From Antarctobacter albus (GTDB taxonomy: Bacteria > Pseudomonadota > Alphaproteobacteria > Rhodobacterales > Rhodobacteraceae), in NCBI RefSeq assembly GCF_900101505.1, contig NZ_FMZI01000014.1:1-64000 (forward strand): a stretch of DNA of 64,000 bases, given 5' to 3'. Position 1 is the stretch's first letter, and every line of letters begins with the position of its first letter. The position numbers were made by a program, and so were the translations under genes. The notes beneath the pieces are model-generated. The model was not told where the DNA came from. It saw only the letters and a list, made by a program, of their open reading frames with translations, and searched no databases. This document shows, piece after piece, positions 32,813 to 41,676 of this stretch.

Positions 32813-34354
32813 GTGACGGGACGTCGCAGGCAGTCAGGCCATTGGGGCCTGTATTTCTTCATGTTCGTGTGGCTCATGGTTCTGTTGCCGCTCAGCGTAG
32901 CGGCTGCGCCCTATGCAGCCTTGGTGATGGACGCACGCAACGGCAAGGTGCTGCATGCGCAGAATGCCGACACCCGCCTGCATCCCGCCTCCCTGACCAA
33001 GATGATGACGCTCTATATCGCCTTCGAGGCGGTGCAGAACGGTGAGCTGACGATGGACACGCTGATCACCGTGTCGCGGAAGGCCGCCGCCGAAGAGCCG
33101 TCGAAGCTGGGCCTTCGACCCGGCCAGCAGATCAAGCTACGCTATCTGGTGCGTGCGGCGGCGGTCAAATCCGCCAATGACGCCGCCACGGCCATCGCCG
33201 AGGGGATCGAGGGGTCCGAGGCCGCCTTTGCACGCCGTATGAATCGGACTGCCAAGGCGATGGGCATGACGCGCACCACCTTCAAGAACGCCCACGGCCT
33301 GACCGAAAGCGGGCACCTGTCGACGGCGCGCGACATGACGATCCTGGGGCAGCATGTGATCTACGACTACCCGCAGTACTACAACCTGTTCTCGCGCAAG
33401 ACTGCGGATGCAGGTGTGCGCCGGGTGAATCACACCAACTCGCGGCTGCTGAGTTCGTACCGTGGCGCGGACGGCATCAAGACAGGGTACACCCGCGCGG
33501 CCGGTTTCAACCTCGTTGCCTCGGCCGAGCGTGGCAGCGAACGGGTGATCGCGACCGTCTTTGGCGGTCGGTCCACTGCCACGCGCAACGCACGAGTGGC
33601 CGAACTGCTGGACCTGGGGTTCAAGAAGTCCCCGACCTGGGTGAAAATGCGCACACCGGACCGCCCACCCTACCTTGGCAAGGGGGCTGGCGCTGGTGGT
33701 ATCGTGGTTGCCAATACCTCTGATCCGGCACCGGGCACGCGCGCCAAGTCGATCCGGGTTGCCTCTGCTGCCGTGACCCGCAGCCTGCGGCCCAAGGCGC
33801 GGCCTGGCAGCACGGTAGACCCGGCCAAGGTGGCGCCGCTGGTGGCCTCGGTGGGCAAGGACATCGAGCGCGAGTTGCAGGAGATTGTACTGGCCTCCGA
33901 TACTGCGCCGGACCCCGCGCCCGACGATCCGGACGTGGTTATCTTGGCCGATGTTACCGATGTGGCGGCGCCAGCGGAATCGAAGAAACCGGTGCAGCGG
34001 CCCGCCGCGGTTGCGGCTGCCGCCGCGGTTGCGGCTGCCGCCGCCACGCTCACTTTCAAGGATACGCCGACGCTGGCCCGCAAGGCCGAGGTCGTCACGC
34101 GTCTGTCGACCTCGGGCGGGCGGCATTGGGGCATCAACGTGGGCCGTTTCCCGAACGAGTACCTGGCGCAGAAGATGCTGTTGAAGACCGGGCTCACGGA
34201 AACCGCGACTCTGGATGACGCACTGCGCAAGGTGGTGCGGGGCAAGACCGGCTTTGATGCGATGTTCATGGGAATGACGCGCGACGGGGCGGAACTGGCC
34301 TGTCGCCGGCTTCAGGCACGTCAGATGACCTGCTTCATGGTCGGGCCCAGCTGA
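32813..34354 (+). CDS. D-alanyl-D-alanine carboxypeptidase (peptidase S11) with C-terminal SPOR domain
   Basis: A 513-residue exported penicillin-binding protein that trims the terminal D-Ala of peptidoglycan stem peptides. A signal peptide (GLYFFMFVWLMVLLPLSVAAA) precedes the S11 domain with SLTK (nucleophile Ser, about residue 61), SAND (about 121) and KTGYT (about 224). A long Ala/Pro-rich linker, with a near-homopolymeric Ala run, leads to a C-terminal SPOR-like domain (HWGINVGRFPNEYLAQKML ... CRRLQARQMTCFMVGP), expected to bind glycan strands at the division site. GTG 32813 follows AAAGG; an upstream frame to 32744 is less likely. Confidence 0.92.
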   Translation: MTGRRRQSGHWGLYFFMFVWLMVLLPLSVAAAPYAALVMDARNGKVLHAQNADTRLHPASLTKMMTLYIAFEAVQNGELTMDTLITVSRKAAAEEPSKLGLRPGQQIKLRYLVRAAAVKSANDAATAIAEGIEGSEAAFARRMNRTAKAMGMTRTTFKNAHGLTESGHLSTARDMTILGQHVIYDYPQYYNLFSRKTADAGVRRVNHTNSRLLSSYRGADGIKTGYTRAAGFNLVASAERGSERVIATVFGGRSTATRNARVAELLDLGFKKSPTWVKMRTPDRPPYLGKGAGAGGIVVANTSDPAPGTRAKSIRVASAAVTRSLRPKARPGSTVDPAKVAPLVASVGKDIERELQEIVLASDTAPDPAPDDPDVVILADVTDVAAPAESKKPVQRPAAVAAAAAVAAAAATLTFKDTPTLARKAEVVTRLSTSGGRHWGINVGRFPNEYLAQKMLLKTGLTETATLDDALRKVVRGKTGFDAMFMGMTRDGAELACRRLQARQMTCFMVGPS

Positions 34355-34384
34355 CCCGTCGGGGCGTTAACCGAACAGAAGAAA

Positions 34385-34417
34385 GGCGGCTGCACCGGGA
34401 GGTGCAGCCGCCTTTTT
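34385..34417. terminator. Strong intrinsic terminator, likely bidirectional
   Basis: GGCGGCTGCACC (34385-34396) and GGTGCAGCCGCC (34401-34412) form a perfect 12-bp stem with a GGGA loop, followed by TTTTT. It lies 30 bases after the carboxypeptidase stop and before the convergent DUF900 gene end. Confidence 0.93.
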
Positions 34418-34430
34418 GATGTCCGCAGGT

Positions 34431-36173
34431 TCAGCGGACCGCGTCCAGGATCTGGTCGAGTACACTCATGACCCGTTCGACGCGGCTTTCCTCGGACAGG
34501 AGATCGGCGACGAGGGTGCGCAGTTCGTTGCTGGTCCGCAGGTGGCGGGACTGGGCGTAGGAAATGACGCCAATCAGGTCGTTCGAGGGGCAGACCCCTT
34601 CGCGGTACTCCCAGACGGTGCCGTCGCGCGCAGGACGCGCCTGCAACCCGCAGCGGCGTTCCGGCGGCACGTCGCGCCAGAACAGCGTCATGATGTCGAC
34701 CAAGGCCGAACTGTCGTTCGAAAAGTAGTTGTGCGCCAGCATGTCGTCGCCCAGCGAGGTCATGTCGATGCTGTCGAAGGCCGGGTGTGCCAGGATCACG
34801 TCCCCGCCCAGCCCGGCGCGGGGGGCAGATCCGTGCAGCTTGCCCGAGGAGACCAGCGCCCAGTCCGTGGACGAGGCATAGAGCGTCATGCGCTGTGCCA
34901 GCGGCGCAAAGGTGCCCGCCATCGCGCCGAACAGCTCTGCGTCGACGTCGGGGGCGGCAAACATCACCTGGTCGAGGATCGGCTGGTCGCCGGGTCGGGC
35001 ATCGCGGCGCAGGGCCATGATCTCCAGCGCGTCGGTCAGGGCGCGGTTGCCCATCGAATGCGCGACGACGTTGATCGAGCGCGCGCCGGAGCGCAGCACC
35101 AGGTCTTCGAGAAAGCGGGCGAGGCGGCGGCCAGACAGCCGCACGACGGCGGCGTCGGCGTTATAACCGATGGTCGTGTCGCGCGAGGGCCAGGAATACA
35201 GCACCGGAACCGTGCCGTTGCCCATGTCGTGCACCACCTGGGCCGTGCGCTGGGCGGCATATTCGAAACTGGTGTTGTAGCCATGGATGAAGACCAGCAG
35301 ATCGCGCTGGCCGTCCTCCTCGAACTCGTCCTGCAGGCGGCCATAGAAACTGTCGGGATCGACCGGTTCGACCGATTTCAGCAGGATGTGCTTGGACGGG
35401 TTGGCGCGGAATTCCAGCCGCCAGATCGAGGGTTTCTCGACCTGTCCGGCGACGTGGATGTTGGGGATCGTGACCGTGGCAATCCCAAGTTCCAGCCGGT
35501 CGCCGCGTTCGCCGCCATAGAACCGGGCGGGATGCGAATCGCCACTGCGGGCACGGTCGGTGGCATAATAGACATCGACCGCGTGGAATCCGTCGTCATC
35601 ACCGGCAAACGATGTCTCGAGCGACGGCGAAGCCAGCGCCTCGAGCGCGGCGCGCGCCCGGTCGGCGGCGTCGTCGTCTCCCATCAGTTCCGTCAGTCGC
35701 ACGAGTTCGGCATAGAGATCGCGCAGCACCGCATCGCTGCGGCCGGTTTCCTCCTCGGCGGTGATGGCGGCCTCGATCATCGTGCGGGCCGAGCTGATCG
35801 CGCCCTGCGCCTCGTAGGCTTTGGCGGCCTTGATGAAGGCGGGCACCGGGTCCTCGCCCAGTTCGGTCCGGGCAAAGGCCCGGGTGCGGGCGAGGTCGGC
35901 CCAGGCGTCGGCGGCCTGGACATAGCCCAGCCCGTCCAGCAGGTCGGCCCGCAGCTGCATCAGGTCGACCAGGATGCGGATATTCGGTGGGGTGCCCAGG
36001 ACAATCGGGTCTCTCAGGGCGATATCGACCTGCTGCAGGGCCTGGAACGGATCGGTTCCGGCCAGCGCGTCCAGCGCGATGACCCGGCTGATGTCCTGCG
36101 CCCGGCCAGGTGCCGGCACGGCTGTCAGGCTTGCGAGAAAAGCCAGGAATACGAAACGGGTAAACTGTGTCAT
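34431..36173 (-). CDS. Exported alpha/beta hydrolase, DUF900 family
   Basis: A 580-residue exported protein. A signal peptide (FTRFVFLAFLASLTAVPAPGRA) is followed by a helical repeat-like region (about 50-200), then a DUF900 alpha/beta hydrolase domain. Landmarks are DVYYATDRAR, LLVFIHGYNTSFEYAAQRTAQ (oxyanion region), VLYSWPS and the nucleophile in VVAHSMGNRALTDAL. The C-terminus carries a further FDSIDMTSLGDDMLAHNYF segment with the likely catalytic His. The substrate is unknown; lipase or esterase activity is usually guessed. Start 36173 has SD GAGGGG and opens straight into the signal peptide. Confidence 0.87.
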   Translation of the reverse strand: MTQFTRFVFLAFLASLTAVPAPGRAQDISRVIALDALAGTDPFQALQQVDIALRDPIVLGTPPNIRILVDLMQLRADLLDGLGYVQAADAWADLARTRAFARTELGEDPVPAFIKAAKAYEAQGAISSARTMIEAAITAEEETGRSDAVLRDLYAELVRLTELMGDDDAADRARAALEALASPSLETSFAGDDDGFHAVDVYYATDRARSGDSHPARFYGGERGDRLELGIATVTIPNIHVAGQVEKPSIWRLEFRANPSKHILLKSVEPVDPDSFYGRLQDEFEEDGQRDLLVFIHGYNTSFEYAAQRTAQVVHDMGNGTVPVLYSWPSRDTTIGYNADAAVVRLSGRRLARFLEDLVLRSGARSINVVAHSMGNRALTDALEIMALRRDARPGDQPILDQVMFAAPDVDAELFGAMAGTFAPLAQRMTLYASSTDWALVSSGKLHGSAPRAGLGGDVILAHPAFDSIDMTSLGDDMLAHNYFSNDSSALVDIMTLFWRDVPPERRCGLQARPARDGTVWEYREGVCPSNDLIGVISYAQSRHLRTSNELRTLVADLLSEESRVERVMSVLDQILDAVR

Positions 36174-36292
36174 CGTCCCCTCACGGGCATAGAGAGTCCA
36201 TCTTGCGATGATTATGATGCCTTGGGGGGCTGGAACAAGGTGGGGAATACCCGCGCTTGTCCGTTGCGGACATGAGGCCGTCCCAAAAAGAA

Positions 36293-36319
36293 AACCCCCG
36301 CGAGCGGGTCGCAGGGGTT
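36293..36319 (-). terminator. Intrinsic terminator of rpsU
   Basis: AACCCC-x-GCGA pairs with TCGC-x-GGGGTT with one internal mismatch and a 5-base loop. On the minus strand the stem is followed by TTTTCTTTTT. It lies 26 bases past the rpsU stop codon. Confidence 0.85.
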
Positions 36320-36344
36320 CGTGTCTCAAATTGCGTTCGGTCGC

Positions 36345-36551
36345 TTACAGCAGCCCTTCGCGCTGGGCCTTTTTGCGCGCCAGCTTGCGGGCGCGGCGAA
36401 TCGCCTCGGCCTTTTCACGGGCTTTCTTCTCGGAGGGTTTCTCGAAATGCTGCCGAAGCTTCATTTCGCGGAACACGCCTTCGCGCTGCAGCTTTTTCTT
36501 CAGGGCGCGGAGCGCCTGATCGACATTGTTGTCGCGAACACTGACCTGCAT
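36345..36551 (-). CDS. rpsU: 30S ribosomal protein S21
   Basis: A 68-residue basic ribosomal protein of the small subunit, important for initiation. The sequence [20 protein letters not shown] is the standard alphaproteobacterial S21 start, and the C-terminus is Arg/Lys/Ala-rich helix. The gene has its own promoter (36607-36635) and terminator (36293-36319), making a short single-gene transcript. SD AAAGGTGG precedes the ATG. Confidence 0.97.
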   Translation of the reverse strand: MQVSVRDNNVDQALRALKKKLQREGVFREMKLRQHFEKPSEKKAREKAEAIRRARKLARKKAQREGLL

Positions 36552-36606
36552 GTGGTTGTCACCACCTTTCTAGATTTGAGTTGCAAGGAGAATTGCAGGA
36601 GGTGGC

Positions 36607-36635
36607 CGTATAGCAACCGCTGGCCTAGTTGTCTA
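36607..36635 (-). promoter_or_regulatory. Sigma-70 promoter for rpsU
   Basis: On the minus strand TAGACA (36630-36635) and TATACG (36607-36612) are separated by exactly 17 bases, matching the consensus at five and four of six positions. The predicted transcript start is about 50 bases before the rpsU ATG. Confidence 0.65.
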
Positions 36636-36666
36636 GAGTAACGCCGCAACGAGAGGAACCCGTTCC

Positions 36667-37347
36667 ATGCCCGACACAGCAGACAAGATTCTGGACGCCG
36701 CCTTGATGCACGTGCCCTTCGACGGCTGGTCCGAAACGAGCTTTCGTGCCGCGGTTTCCGACGCCGGGGTGGACCCGGTGGTCGCCCGTGGCCTGTTCCC
36801 GCGCGGAGCGGTGGATCTGGCCGTCGCCTATCACAAGCGCGGCGATGCCGAGATGCTGCAGCGGATCGAGGCGGCAGACCTGGACAAGATGCGATTTCGC
36901 GATCGCGTGGCCTTTGCGGTGCGCGCCCGGATCGAGGCCGCCGAGGACCGCGAGGCGGTGCGGCGGGGGACGACCCTGTTTGCCTTGCCGATCTACGCGC
37001 CCGATGGCGCCCGGCTGATCTGGGGCACGGCGGATGCGATCTGGACCGCGCTGGGGGACACCTCGCGCGATTTCAACTGGTACACCAAGCGGGCGACGCT
37101 CTCGGGCGTCTATTCGTCGACCGTGCTGTACTGGCTGGGCGACGATTCGCTGGACAACGAGGCGACCTGGGCCTTCCTGGATCGCCGGATCGAGGACGTG
37201 ATGCGCTTTGAAAAGGCCAAGGCGCAAGTGCGTGGAAACCGTCTATTGAGTGGTTTGATGGCTGGCCCGGCAAAGATCCTGGAAAGAGTGCAGGCGCCGG
37301 CGCGCGATGGCTCGGACCTGCCGGGGGGACATCCCTTTCCCCGCTGA
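36667..37347 (+). CDS. COQ9 family protein (rpsU-divergent)
   Basis: A 226-residue protein with a TetR-like fold of the COQ9 family, which in mitochondria binds lipids and assists ubiquinone synthesis with COQ7. Landmarks are ILDAALMHVPFDGWSETSF, GLFPRGAVDLAVAYHKRGD and DFNWYTKRATLSGVYSSTVLYWLGD. The position divergent from rpsU is a known conserved arrangement that gave the family an early name. SD GAGAGGA precedes the ATG. Confidence 0.94.
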   Translation: MPDTADKILDAALMHVPFDGWSETSFRAAVSDAGVDPVVARGLFPRGAVDLAVAYHKRGDAEMLQRIEAADLDKMRFRDRVAFAVRARIEAAEDREAVRRGTTLFALPIYAPDGARLIWGTADAIWTALGDTSRDFNWYTKRATLSGVYSSTVLYWLGDDSLDNEATWAFLDRRIEDVMRFEKAKAQVRGNRLLSGLMAGPAKILERVQAPARDGSDLPGGHPFPR

Positions 37348-37379
37348 CCTGGCGGCCCTGCCGCGCGCAATCGGCGCAG

Positions 37380-37410
37380 GGGGTGGCACGGGAAACCGCT
37401 TTGCCACCCC
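37380..37410 (+). other. Compact RNA hairpin between COQ9 and quinone oxidoreductase genes
   Basis: GGGGTGGCA (37380-37388) pairs with TGCCACCCC (37402-37410). The intervening bases form a nested CGG-GAAA-CCG tetraloop hairpin (37389-37398). There is no T-tract, so it may be a Rho-independent-like pause, a processing stem or an attenuator. Confidence 0.45.
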
Positions 37411-37452
37411 GGCCCTGCTTGCTACCAAATCCGCAAACAGGGAGGCTGAACC

Positions 37453-38439
37453 ATGACAGAAACCATGCGCGCGATCGAGATCACCGAGCCGGGCGGGCCG
37501 GAGGTACTGAAACCGACAAGCCGACCTATGCCGCAGCCGGCGGCAGGACAGGTGGTGCTCAAGGTCGCCTATGCCGGGGTCAACCGCCCCGACGCGCTGC
37601 AACGCGCCGGCAGCTACGCGCCGCCTCCCGGCGCCTCGGACCTGCCGGGACTTGAGGCCTCGGGCGAGGTGGTGGCACTGGGCGCAGGTGTTGATTCCCT
37701 CTCGCTTGGCGACAAGGTCTGTGCGTTGCTGCCCGGCGGCGGTTACGCGGAATATGTCGCCACGCCCGCCGCGCATTGCTTGCCGGTGCCGAAGGGTATG
37801 GGCATGAAAGAGGCGGCTTGCCTTCCGGAAACCTTCTTCACCGTCTGGTCGAACGTCTTTCAACGTGGCGGATTGCAGGCTGGCGAGCGGTTCCTCGTCC
37901 ACGGTGGTTCCAGCGGAATCGGGACGACGGCGATCCAGCTTGCCCATCATTTCGGGGCGCGGGTCTTTGCCACCGCTGGGTCCGAGGCCAAGTGCAAGGC
38001 CTGCCTGGACCTGGGCGCGGACCGGGCGATCAACTACCGGGACGAGGATTTCGTATCGGTGATGAAGGAGGAAGGCGGCGCCAACCTGATCCTCGACATG
38101 GTGGGGGGCGACTACCTGCCGCGCAACGTCAAATCGCTGGCCGAGGATGGACGCCTGGTGCAGATCGCCTTTCTGCAGGGCCCCAAGGTCGAGTTGAACT
38201 TTGCCCTTGTCATGGTGCGGCGCCTGACCATCACCGGCAGTACCCTGCGCCCGCAAAGCGACCTGGCCAAGGCGCGTATCGCCGAGAGCCTGCGGGAGAA
38301 GGTCTGGCCCTTGCTGGATGCGGGCAAGGTGGCGCCTGTGATGGACAGCGAGTTTCCGATGGACCAGGCCGCCGAGGCGCACGCGCGAATGGAAAGCTCG
38401 GGCCACATCGGCAAAATCGTGTTGAAGGTGAGCGGGTAA
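37453..38439 (+). CDS. NAD(P)H quinone oxidoreductase, zinc-independent MDR family (PIG3-like)
   Basis: A 328-residue medium-chain dehydrogenase/reductase. The N-terminus MRAIEITEPGGPEVLKPTSRP and the segment GVNRPDALQRAGSY mark the quinone oxidoreductase/PIG3 branch. The cofactor site is VHGGSSGIGTTAIQLAHHFGA (about 145-165). The zinc-ligand cysteine cluster of alcohol dehydrogenases is absent. It should reduce quinones or reactive enones with NADPH. The SD is GGGAGG. It is probably a stress-detoxifying enzyme. Confidence 0.91.
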   Translation: MTETMRAIEITEPGGPEVLKPTSRPMPQPAAGQVVLKVAYAGVNRPDALQRAGSYAPPPGASDLPGLEASGEVVALGAGVDSLSLGDKVCALLPGGGYAEYVATPAAHCLPVPKGMGMKEAACLPETFFTVWSNVFQRGGLQAGERFLVHGGSSGIGTTAIQLAHHFGARVFATAGSEAKCKACLDLGADRAINYRDEDFVSVMKEEGGANLILDMVGGDYLPRNVKSLAEDGRLVQIAFLQGPKVELNFALVMVRRLTITGSTLRPQSDLAKARIAESLREKVWPLLDAGKVAPVMDSEFPMDQAAEAHARMESSGHIGKIVLKVSG

Positions 38440-38484
38440 GGGGGCGCTGCCCCCTCTTGGCCGCTGGCCAATTCACCCCCTGAG

Positions 38485-38508
38485 GTATTTTCGGCCCAAA
38501 GAAGCAGG
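38485..38508 (+). repeat. Half copy of the GTATTT...CCAAGAAG intergenic element
   Basis: GTATTTTCGGCCCAAAGAAG and the following CAGG resemble one arm of the inverted repeat at 16159-16217. It sits 45 bases after the quinone oxidoreductase stop, between convergent gene ends. Confidence 0.5.
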
Positions 38509-38539
38509 GGCGCGGCACTGCTGTGCGCCCCTTTTGGGA

Positions 38540-39391
38540 TCAGGCGACCGCGCGGCGGTATAGGTGCCAGGTGGCGTGGCCCAAGACAGGCAGGACGATC
38601 ACCAGTCCGATCAGGGCGGGAATGCTGCCCACCACCAGGCCCAGGGTCACGATGGCCCCCCAGGTCAGGATCACGCGCGGGTTTTCCCGGGTGACCCGGA
38701 TCGAGGTCAGCACTGCCACGGGCAGGCCCACTGCGCGGTCCAGCAGGAGCGGGAAGGAGACCACGCTGGTGGCCAGGACGGCCAGCGCAAAGACCCCGCC
38801 GATGGCACAGCCCAGGACGATCATCACCAGTCCGGGGCCGGTTGCGAGGCCGCCGAGGAAGGTGCCGATGGAGGCCGGGGCCTCTGGCCCAAGCGTGGCG
38901 CCGTAGAGGTGCCCGGCCACCACCAGCCACAGGCAGAAGATCACCGCCAGGTAGATCCCCATGACAAGGATCGAGGCGAAGCGCGGGCTTTCCACCACCT
39001 TGAGCGCGCCGAGCCAGCCGATTTCCTCGCCCTGTTCACGGCGGCGGCTGATTTCATAGACCCCCACCGCCGAAACCGGCCCCAGCAGCGCAAAGCCGGC
39101 AATCAGCGGAAAGATTAGCGGGACGAGGTCCATGTTGAGTGCGGCTAGCGCCAGGACGATGCCGATGACCGGGTAGAGCAGCACCAGGAACATCACGTCG
39201 GTCCGGCATTGCTGGAAATCGTGCCACCCGGCAGACAGGGCCTCTCGCAGGTCCTGGTTGGTCAACTGGCGGGTGCGGGGCGGGGTGGTATCCTCGCTGC
39301 CGAGGGCCTGGGCCGAGTCCGCCGCGTGGCGTCCGGCGAGGCCGAAGGCACTGGCCAGCCAGGTTCCGGGATTTCCGATGGTCTGAGGCAT
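38540..39391 (-). CDS. DUF2189 integral membrane protein
   Basis: A 283-residue multi-pass membrane protein. The segment LREALSAGWHDFQQCRTDVMF just before the first helix pair and the six predicted helices match the DUF2189 family. One helix pair is VLLYPVIGIVLALAALNMDLVPLIFPLIAGFALLGP; the last is TWGAIVTLGLVVGSIPALIGLVIVLPVLGHATWHLY. The biochemical role is unknown. It is downstream of hemC in the same direction but 136 bases away, so it probably has its own promoter. Confidence 0.87.
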   Translation of the reverse strand: MPQTIGNPGTWLASAFGLAGRHAADSAQALGSEDTTPPRTRQLTNQDLREALSAGWHDFQQCRTDVMFLVLLYPVIGIVLALAALNMDLVPLIFPLIAGFALLGPVSAVGVYEISRRREQGEEIGWLGALKVVESPRFASILVMGIYLAVIFCLWLVVAGHLYGATLGPEAPASIGTFLGGLATGPGLVMIVLGCAIGGVFALAVLATSVVSFPLLLDRAVGLPVAVLTSIRVTRENPRVILTWGAIVTLGLVVGSIPALIGLVIVLPVLGHATWHLYRRAVA

Positions 39392-39527
39392 GAGTCCTCT
39401 CCTCTTGGCGATGATCGCGCCAACCGGAGGGCCCGCCGCGCGGCGACGGGAAGGCCGGCCGAACGCGCTATTGCGTCAAAAGGTAGCACAGTTGCCGTGA
39501 TTTTCCCATCACGGTCACGAGAGGGTG

Positions 39528-40484
39528 TCAGAGTTTGTGGTCGAAGAACCCGTCGCCTGCGCGCGACAGCAGGTCAGCCGCCAAGCTGCGGCCCAGCTCG
39601 GCGCCCTGCGCCACCGGGCCGGTGATCTCGCCCGCGTGGGCCTCGGAGCCGTCGGTCTTCAGGATTTCGCCGCGCAGGCGCAGGCTGTCGCCGTCCAGTT
39701 CCGCCAGCGCCGCGATGGGCGTCTCGCAGGAGCCGTCGAGCGCGGCGAGGAAGGCGCGTTCGGCGTTCAGCCGCAGGGCGGTCGTCGCATCATGGATGGC
39801 CGCCAGCATGTCACGCGCGCGGGTGTCGTCGCTGCGGCGTTCGATGCCGATGGCGCCCTGGGCAACGGCGGGCAGCATGTCCTCGGGGGCGATGGCGGTT
39901 TGCGGCACTTCGGTCATGCCGAGGCGGTTCAGCCCGGCACAGGCCAGGAAGGTGGCGCGCGCCACGCCGTCGTGCAGCTTCTTCAGCCGGGTCTGCAGGT
40001 TGCCGCGGAACTCGACCACGGTCAGGTCGGGGCGGCGGTGCAGCAATTGCGCCCGGCGCCGCAGCGAAGAGGTGCCGACCACGGCGCCTTCGGGCAGGTC
40101 GTGGATCGAGGAGAACTCGGGGCAGATGAAGGCGTCGCGCACGTCCTCGCGCGGCAGGTAGCAGTCCAGCACCAGCCCCTCGGGCTGTTCGGTGGGCATG
40201 TCCTTCATCGAATGCACGGCCAGGTCGATCATGCCCGCCAGCATCGCCTCTTCGATTTCCTTGGTGAACAGGCCCTTGTTGCCGATCTCTTTCAGCGGGC
40301 GGTCGGCATCGATCAGGCTGCGGTCGTCGCCGGTGGTCTTGATGACCACGATTTCAAAGGCGTCCAGCGGCAGATCGAAGGCGGCGGCAAGCCGTTGCTG
40401 GGTCTCATGCGCCTGGGCCAGCGCCAGGGGAGAGCCGCGGGTGCCGAGTTTCAGCGGGGAGTGGGGCGTGGGCAGATCGGTCAT
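39528..40484 (-). CDS. hemC: Hydroxymethylbilane synthase (porphobilinogen deaminase)
   Basis: A 318-residue enzyme that joins four porphobilinogens to hydroxymethylbilane in tetrapyrrole synthesis. Markers are KLGTRGSPLALAQAHE at the N-terminus, VHSMKDMPTEQPEGL, GTSSLRRRAQLL and the dipyrromethane-cofactor cysteine in GSCETPIAALAEL (about residue 248). It is divergent from hemE, a usual pairing in alphaproteobacteria that allows shared control of the pathway. Confidence 0.97.
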   Translation of the reverse strand: MTDLPTPHSPLKLGTRGSPLALAQAHETQQRLAAAFDLPLDAFEIVVIKTTGDDRSLIDADRPLKEIGNKGLFTKEIEEAMLAGMIDLAVHSMKDMPTEQPEGLVLDCYLPREDVRDAFICPEFSSIHDLPEGAVVGTSSLRRRAQLLHRRPDLTVVEFRGNLQTRLKKLHDGVARATFLACAGLNRLGMTEVPQTAIAPEDMLPAVAQGAIGIERRSDDTRARDMLAAIHDATTALRLNAERAFLAALDGSCETPIAALAELDGDSLRLRGEILKTDGSEAHAGEITGPVAQGAELGRSLAADLLSRAGDGFFDHKL

Positions 40485-40629
40485 GGCAAAGGGTTAGCGC
40501 GCTGCGTGAGGAAAGGAAACGGGATTTGCGGGCGCCGGCATGCGTCACGCGCGCCCGCTCCGTCAAGGCGGCTTGACACCGGCGGGCCCGCATCGGACCA
40601 AGGCCCCCGGACCTGGAGGAGCGAAAGCG

Positions 40630-41658
40630 ATGACCAAGACGATCTTGCGTGCCCTTGCGGGCGAGACCCTGCCGACGCCGCCGATCTGGATGATGCGGCA
40701 GGCGGGTCGCTACCTGCCGGAGTACAAGGCGACGCGGGCCGAGGCGGGGGATTTCCTGTCGCTCTGCTACAACCCCGACCTGGCGACCGAGGTGACCTTG
40801 CAGCCGATCCGGCGGTACGGGTTCGATGCGGCGATCCTCTTTGCCGACATCCTGCTGCTGCCGCAGGCGCTGGGTATGGACCTGTGGTTCGTCACCGGCG
40901 AGGGACCGCGCCTGTCGACCATCACCAGCGATGCGGAGTTCGACAAGCTGGGCCGGGGAGAGATGATCCACGACACGCTGAACCCGGTTTACCAAACGGT
41001 GCGGAACCTGTCGTCGGCGCTGCCCTCCGAGACCACGCTGATCGGGTTCGCGGGTGCGCCCTGGACGGTGGCGACCTACATGATCGCGGGCAAGGGCACC
41101 AAGGACCAGGGCCCTGCGCATGCATTGAAGGCCGAGAACCGGGCACTGTTCGAAAAGATCATCGACCGGCTGACCGAGGCGACCATCGACTACCTGTCCG
41201 AGCAGGTGAAAGCCGGGGCCGAGGTGGTCAAGATCTTCGACAGCTGGGCGGGGTCGCTGCAGGGCGAGGATTTCGACCGCTATTGCACCGCGCCCGCGCG
41301 GACCATCACGCAGGAACTGAAAAGCCGTTTCCCGGGGCTGCCAGTCATCGCCTTCCCGCGCCAGGCGGGAGAGAAATATGTCGGGTTCCACGCCGCGACA
41401 GGCGCGGATTGCGTGGCCGTTGACGACAGCGTGACGCCGGAATGGGCGGCGGAAAACGTGCAGGTTTCGGGCTGTGTTCAGGGCAACCTGGCCTCGTCGC
41501 ACATGGTGACGGGCGGTCAGGCGCTGGTGGATGAAACGCGGCGCGTGGTCGAGGCTTTCCGAAAAGGGCCGCATATCTTCAACTTGGGCCACGGGATCAC
41601 GCCGGACGCGGACCCCGAGAACGTGCAGTTGATGATCGACACGGTTCGGGGGATGTAA
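40630..41658 (+). CDS. hemE: Uroporphyrinogen decarboxylase
   Basis: A 342-residue enzyme decarboxylating uroporphyrinogen III to coproporphyrinogen III. The signature [20 protein letters not shown] is at about residues 18-37, and [21 protein letters not shown] is at about 138. The start at 40630 ([12 protein letters not shown]) has SD GGAGGAG; the longer frame to 40540 has no support. It is divergent from hemC across a 145-base spacer. Confidence 0.97.
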   Translation: MTKTILRALAGETLPTPPIWMMRQAGRYLPEYKATRAEAGDFLSLCYNPDLATEVTLQPIRRYGFDAAILFADILLLPQALGMDLWFVTGEGPRLSTITSDAEFDKLGRGEMIHDTLNPVYQTVRNLSSALPSETTLIGFAGAPWTVATYMIAGKGTKDQGPAHALKAENRALFEKIIDRLTEATIDYLSEQVKAGAEVVKIFDSWAGSLQGEDFDRYCTAPARTITQELKSRFPGLPVIAFPRQAGEKYVGFHAATGADCVAVDDSVTPEWAAENVQVSGCVQGNLASSHMVTGGQALVDETRRVVEAFRKGPHIFNLGHGITPDADPENVQLMIDTVRGM

Positions 41659-41676
41659 GGGGCGACTGCGCCTGTC

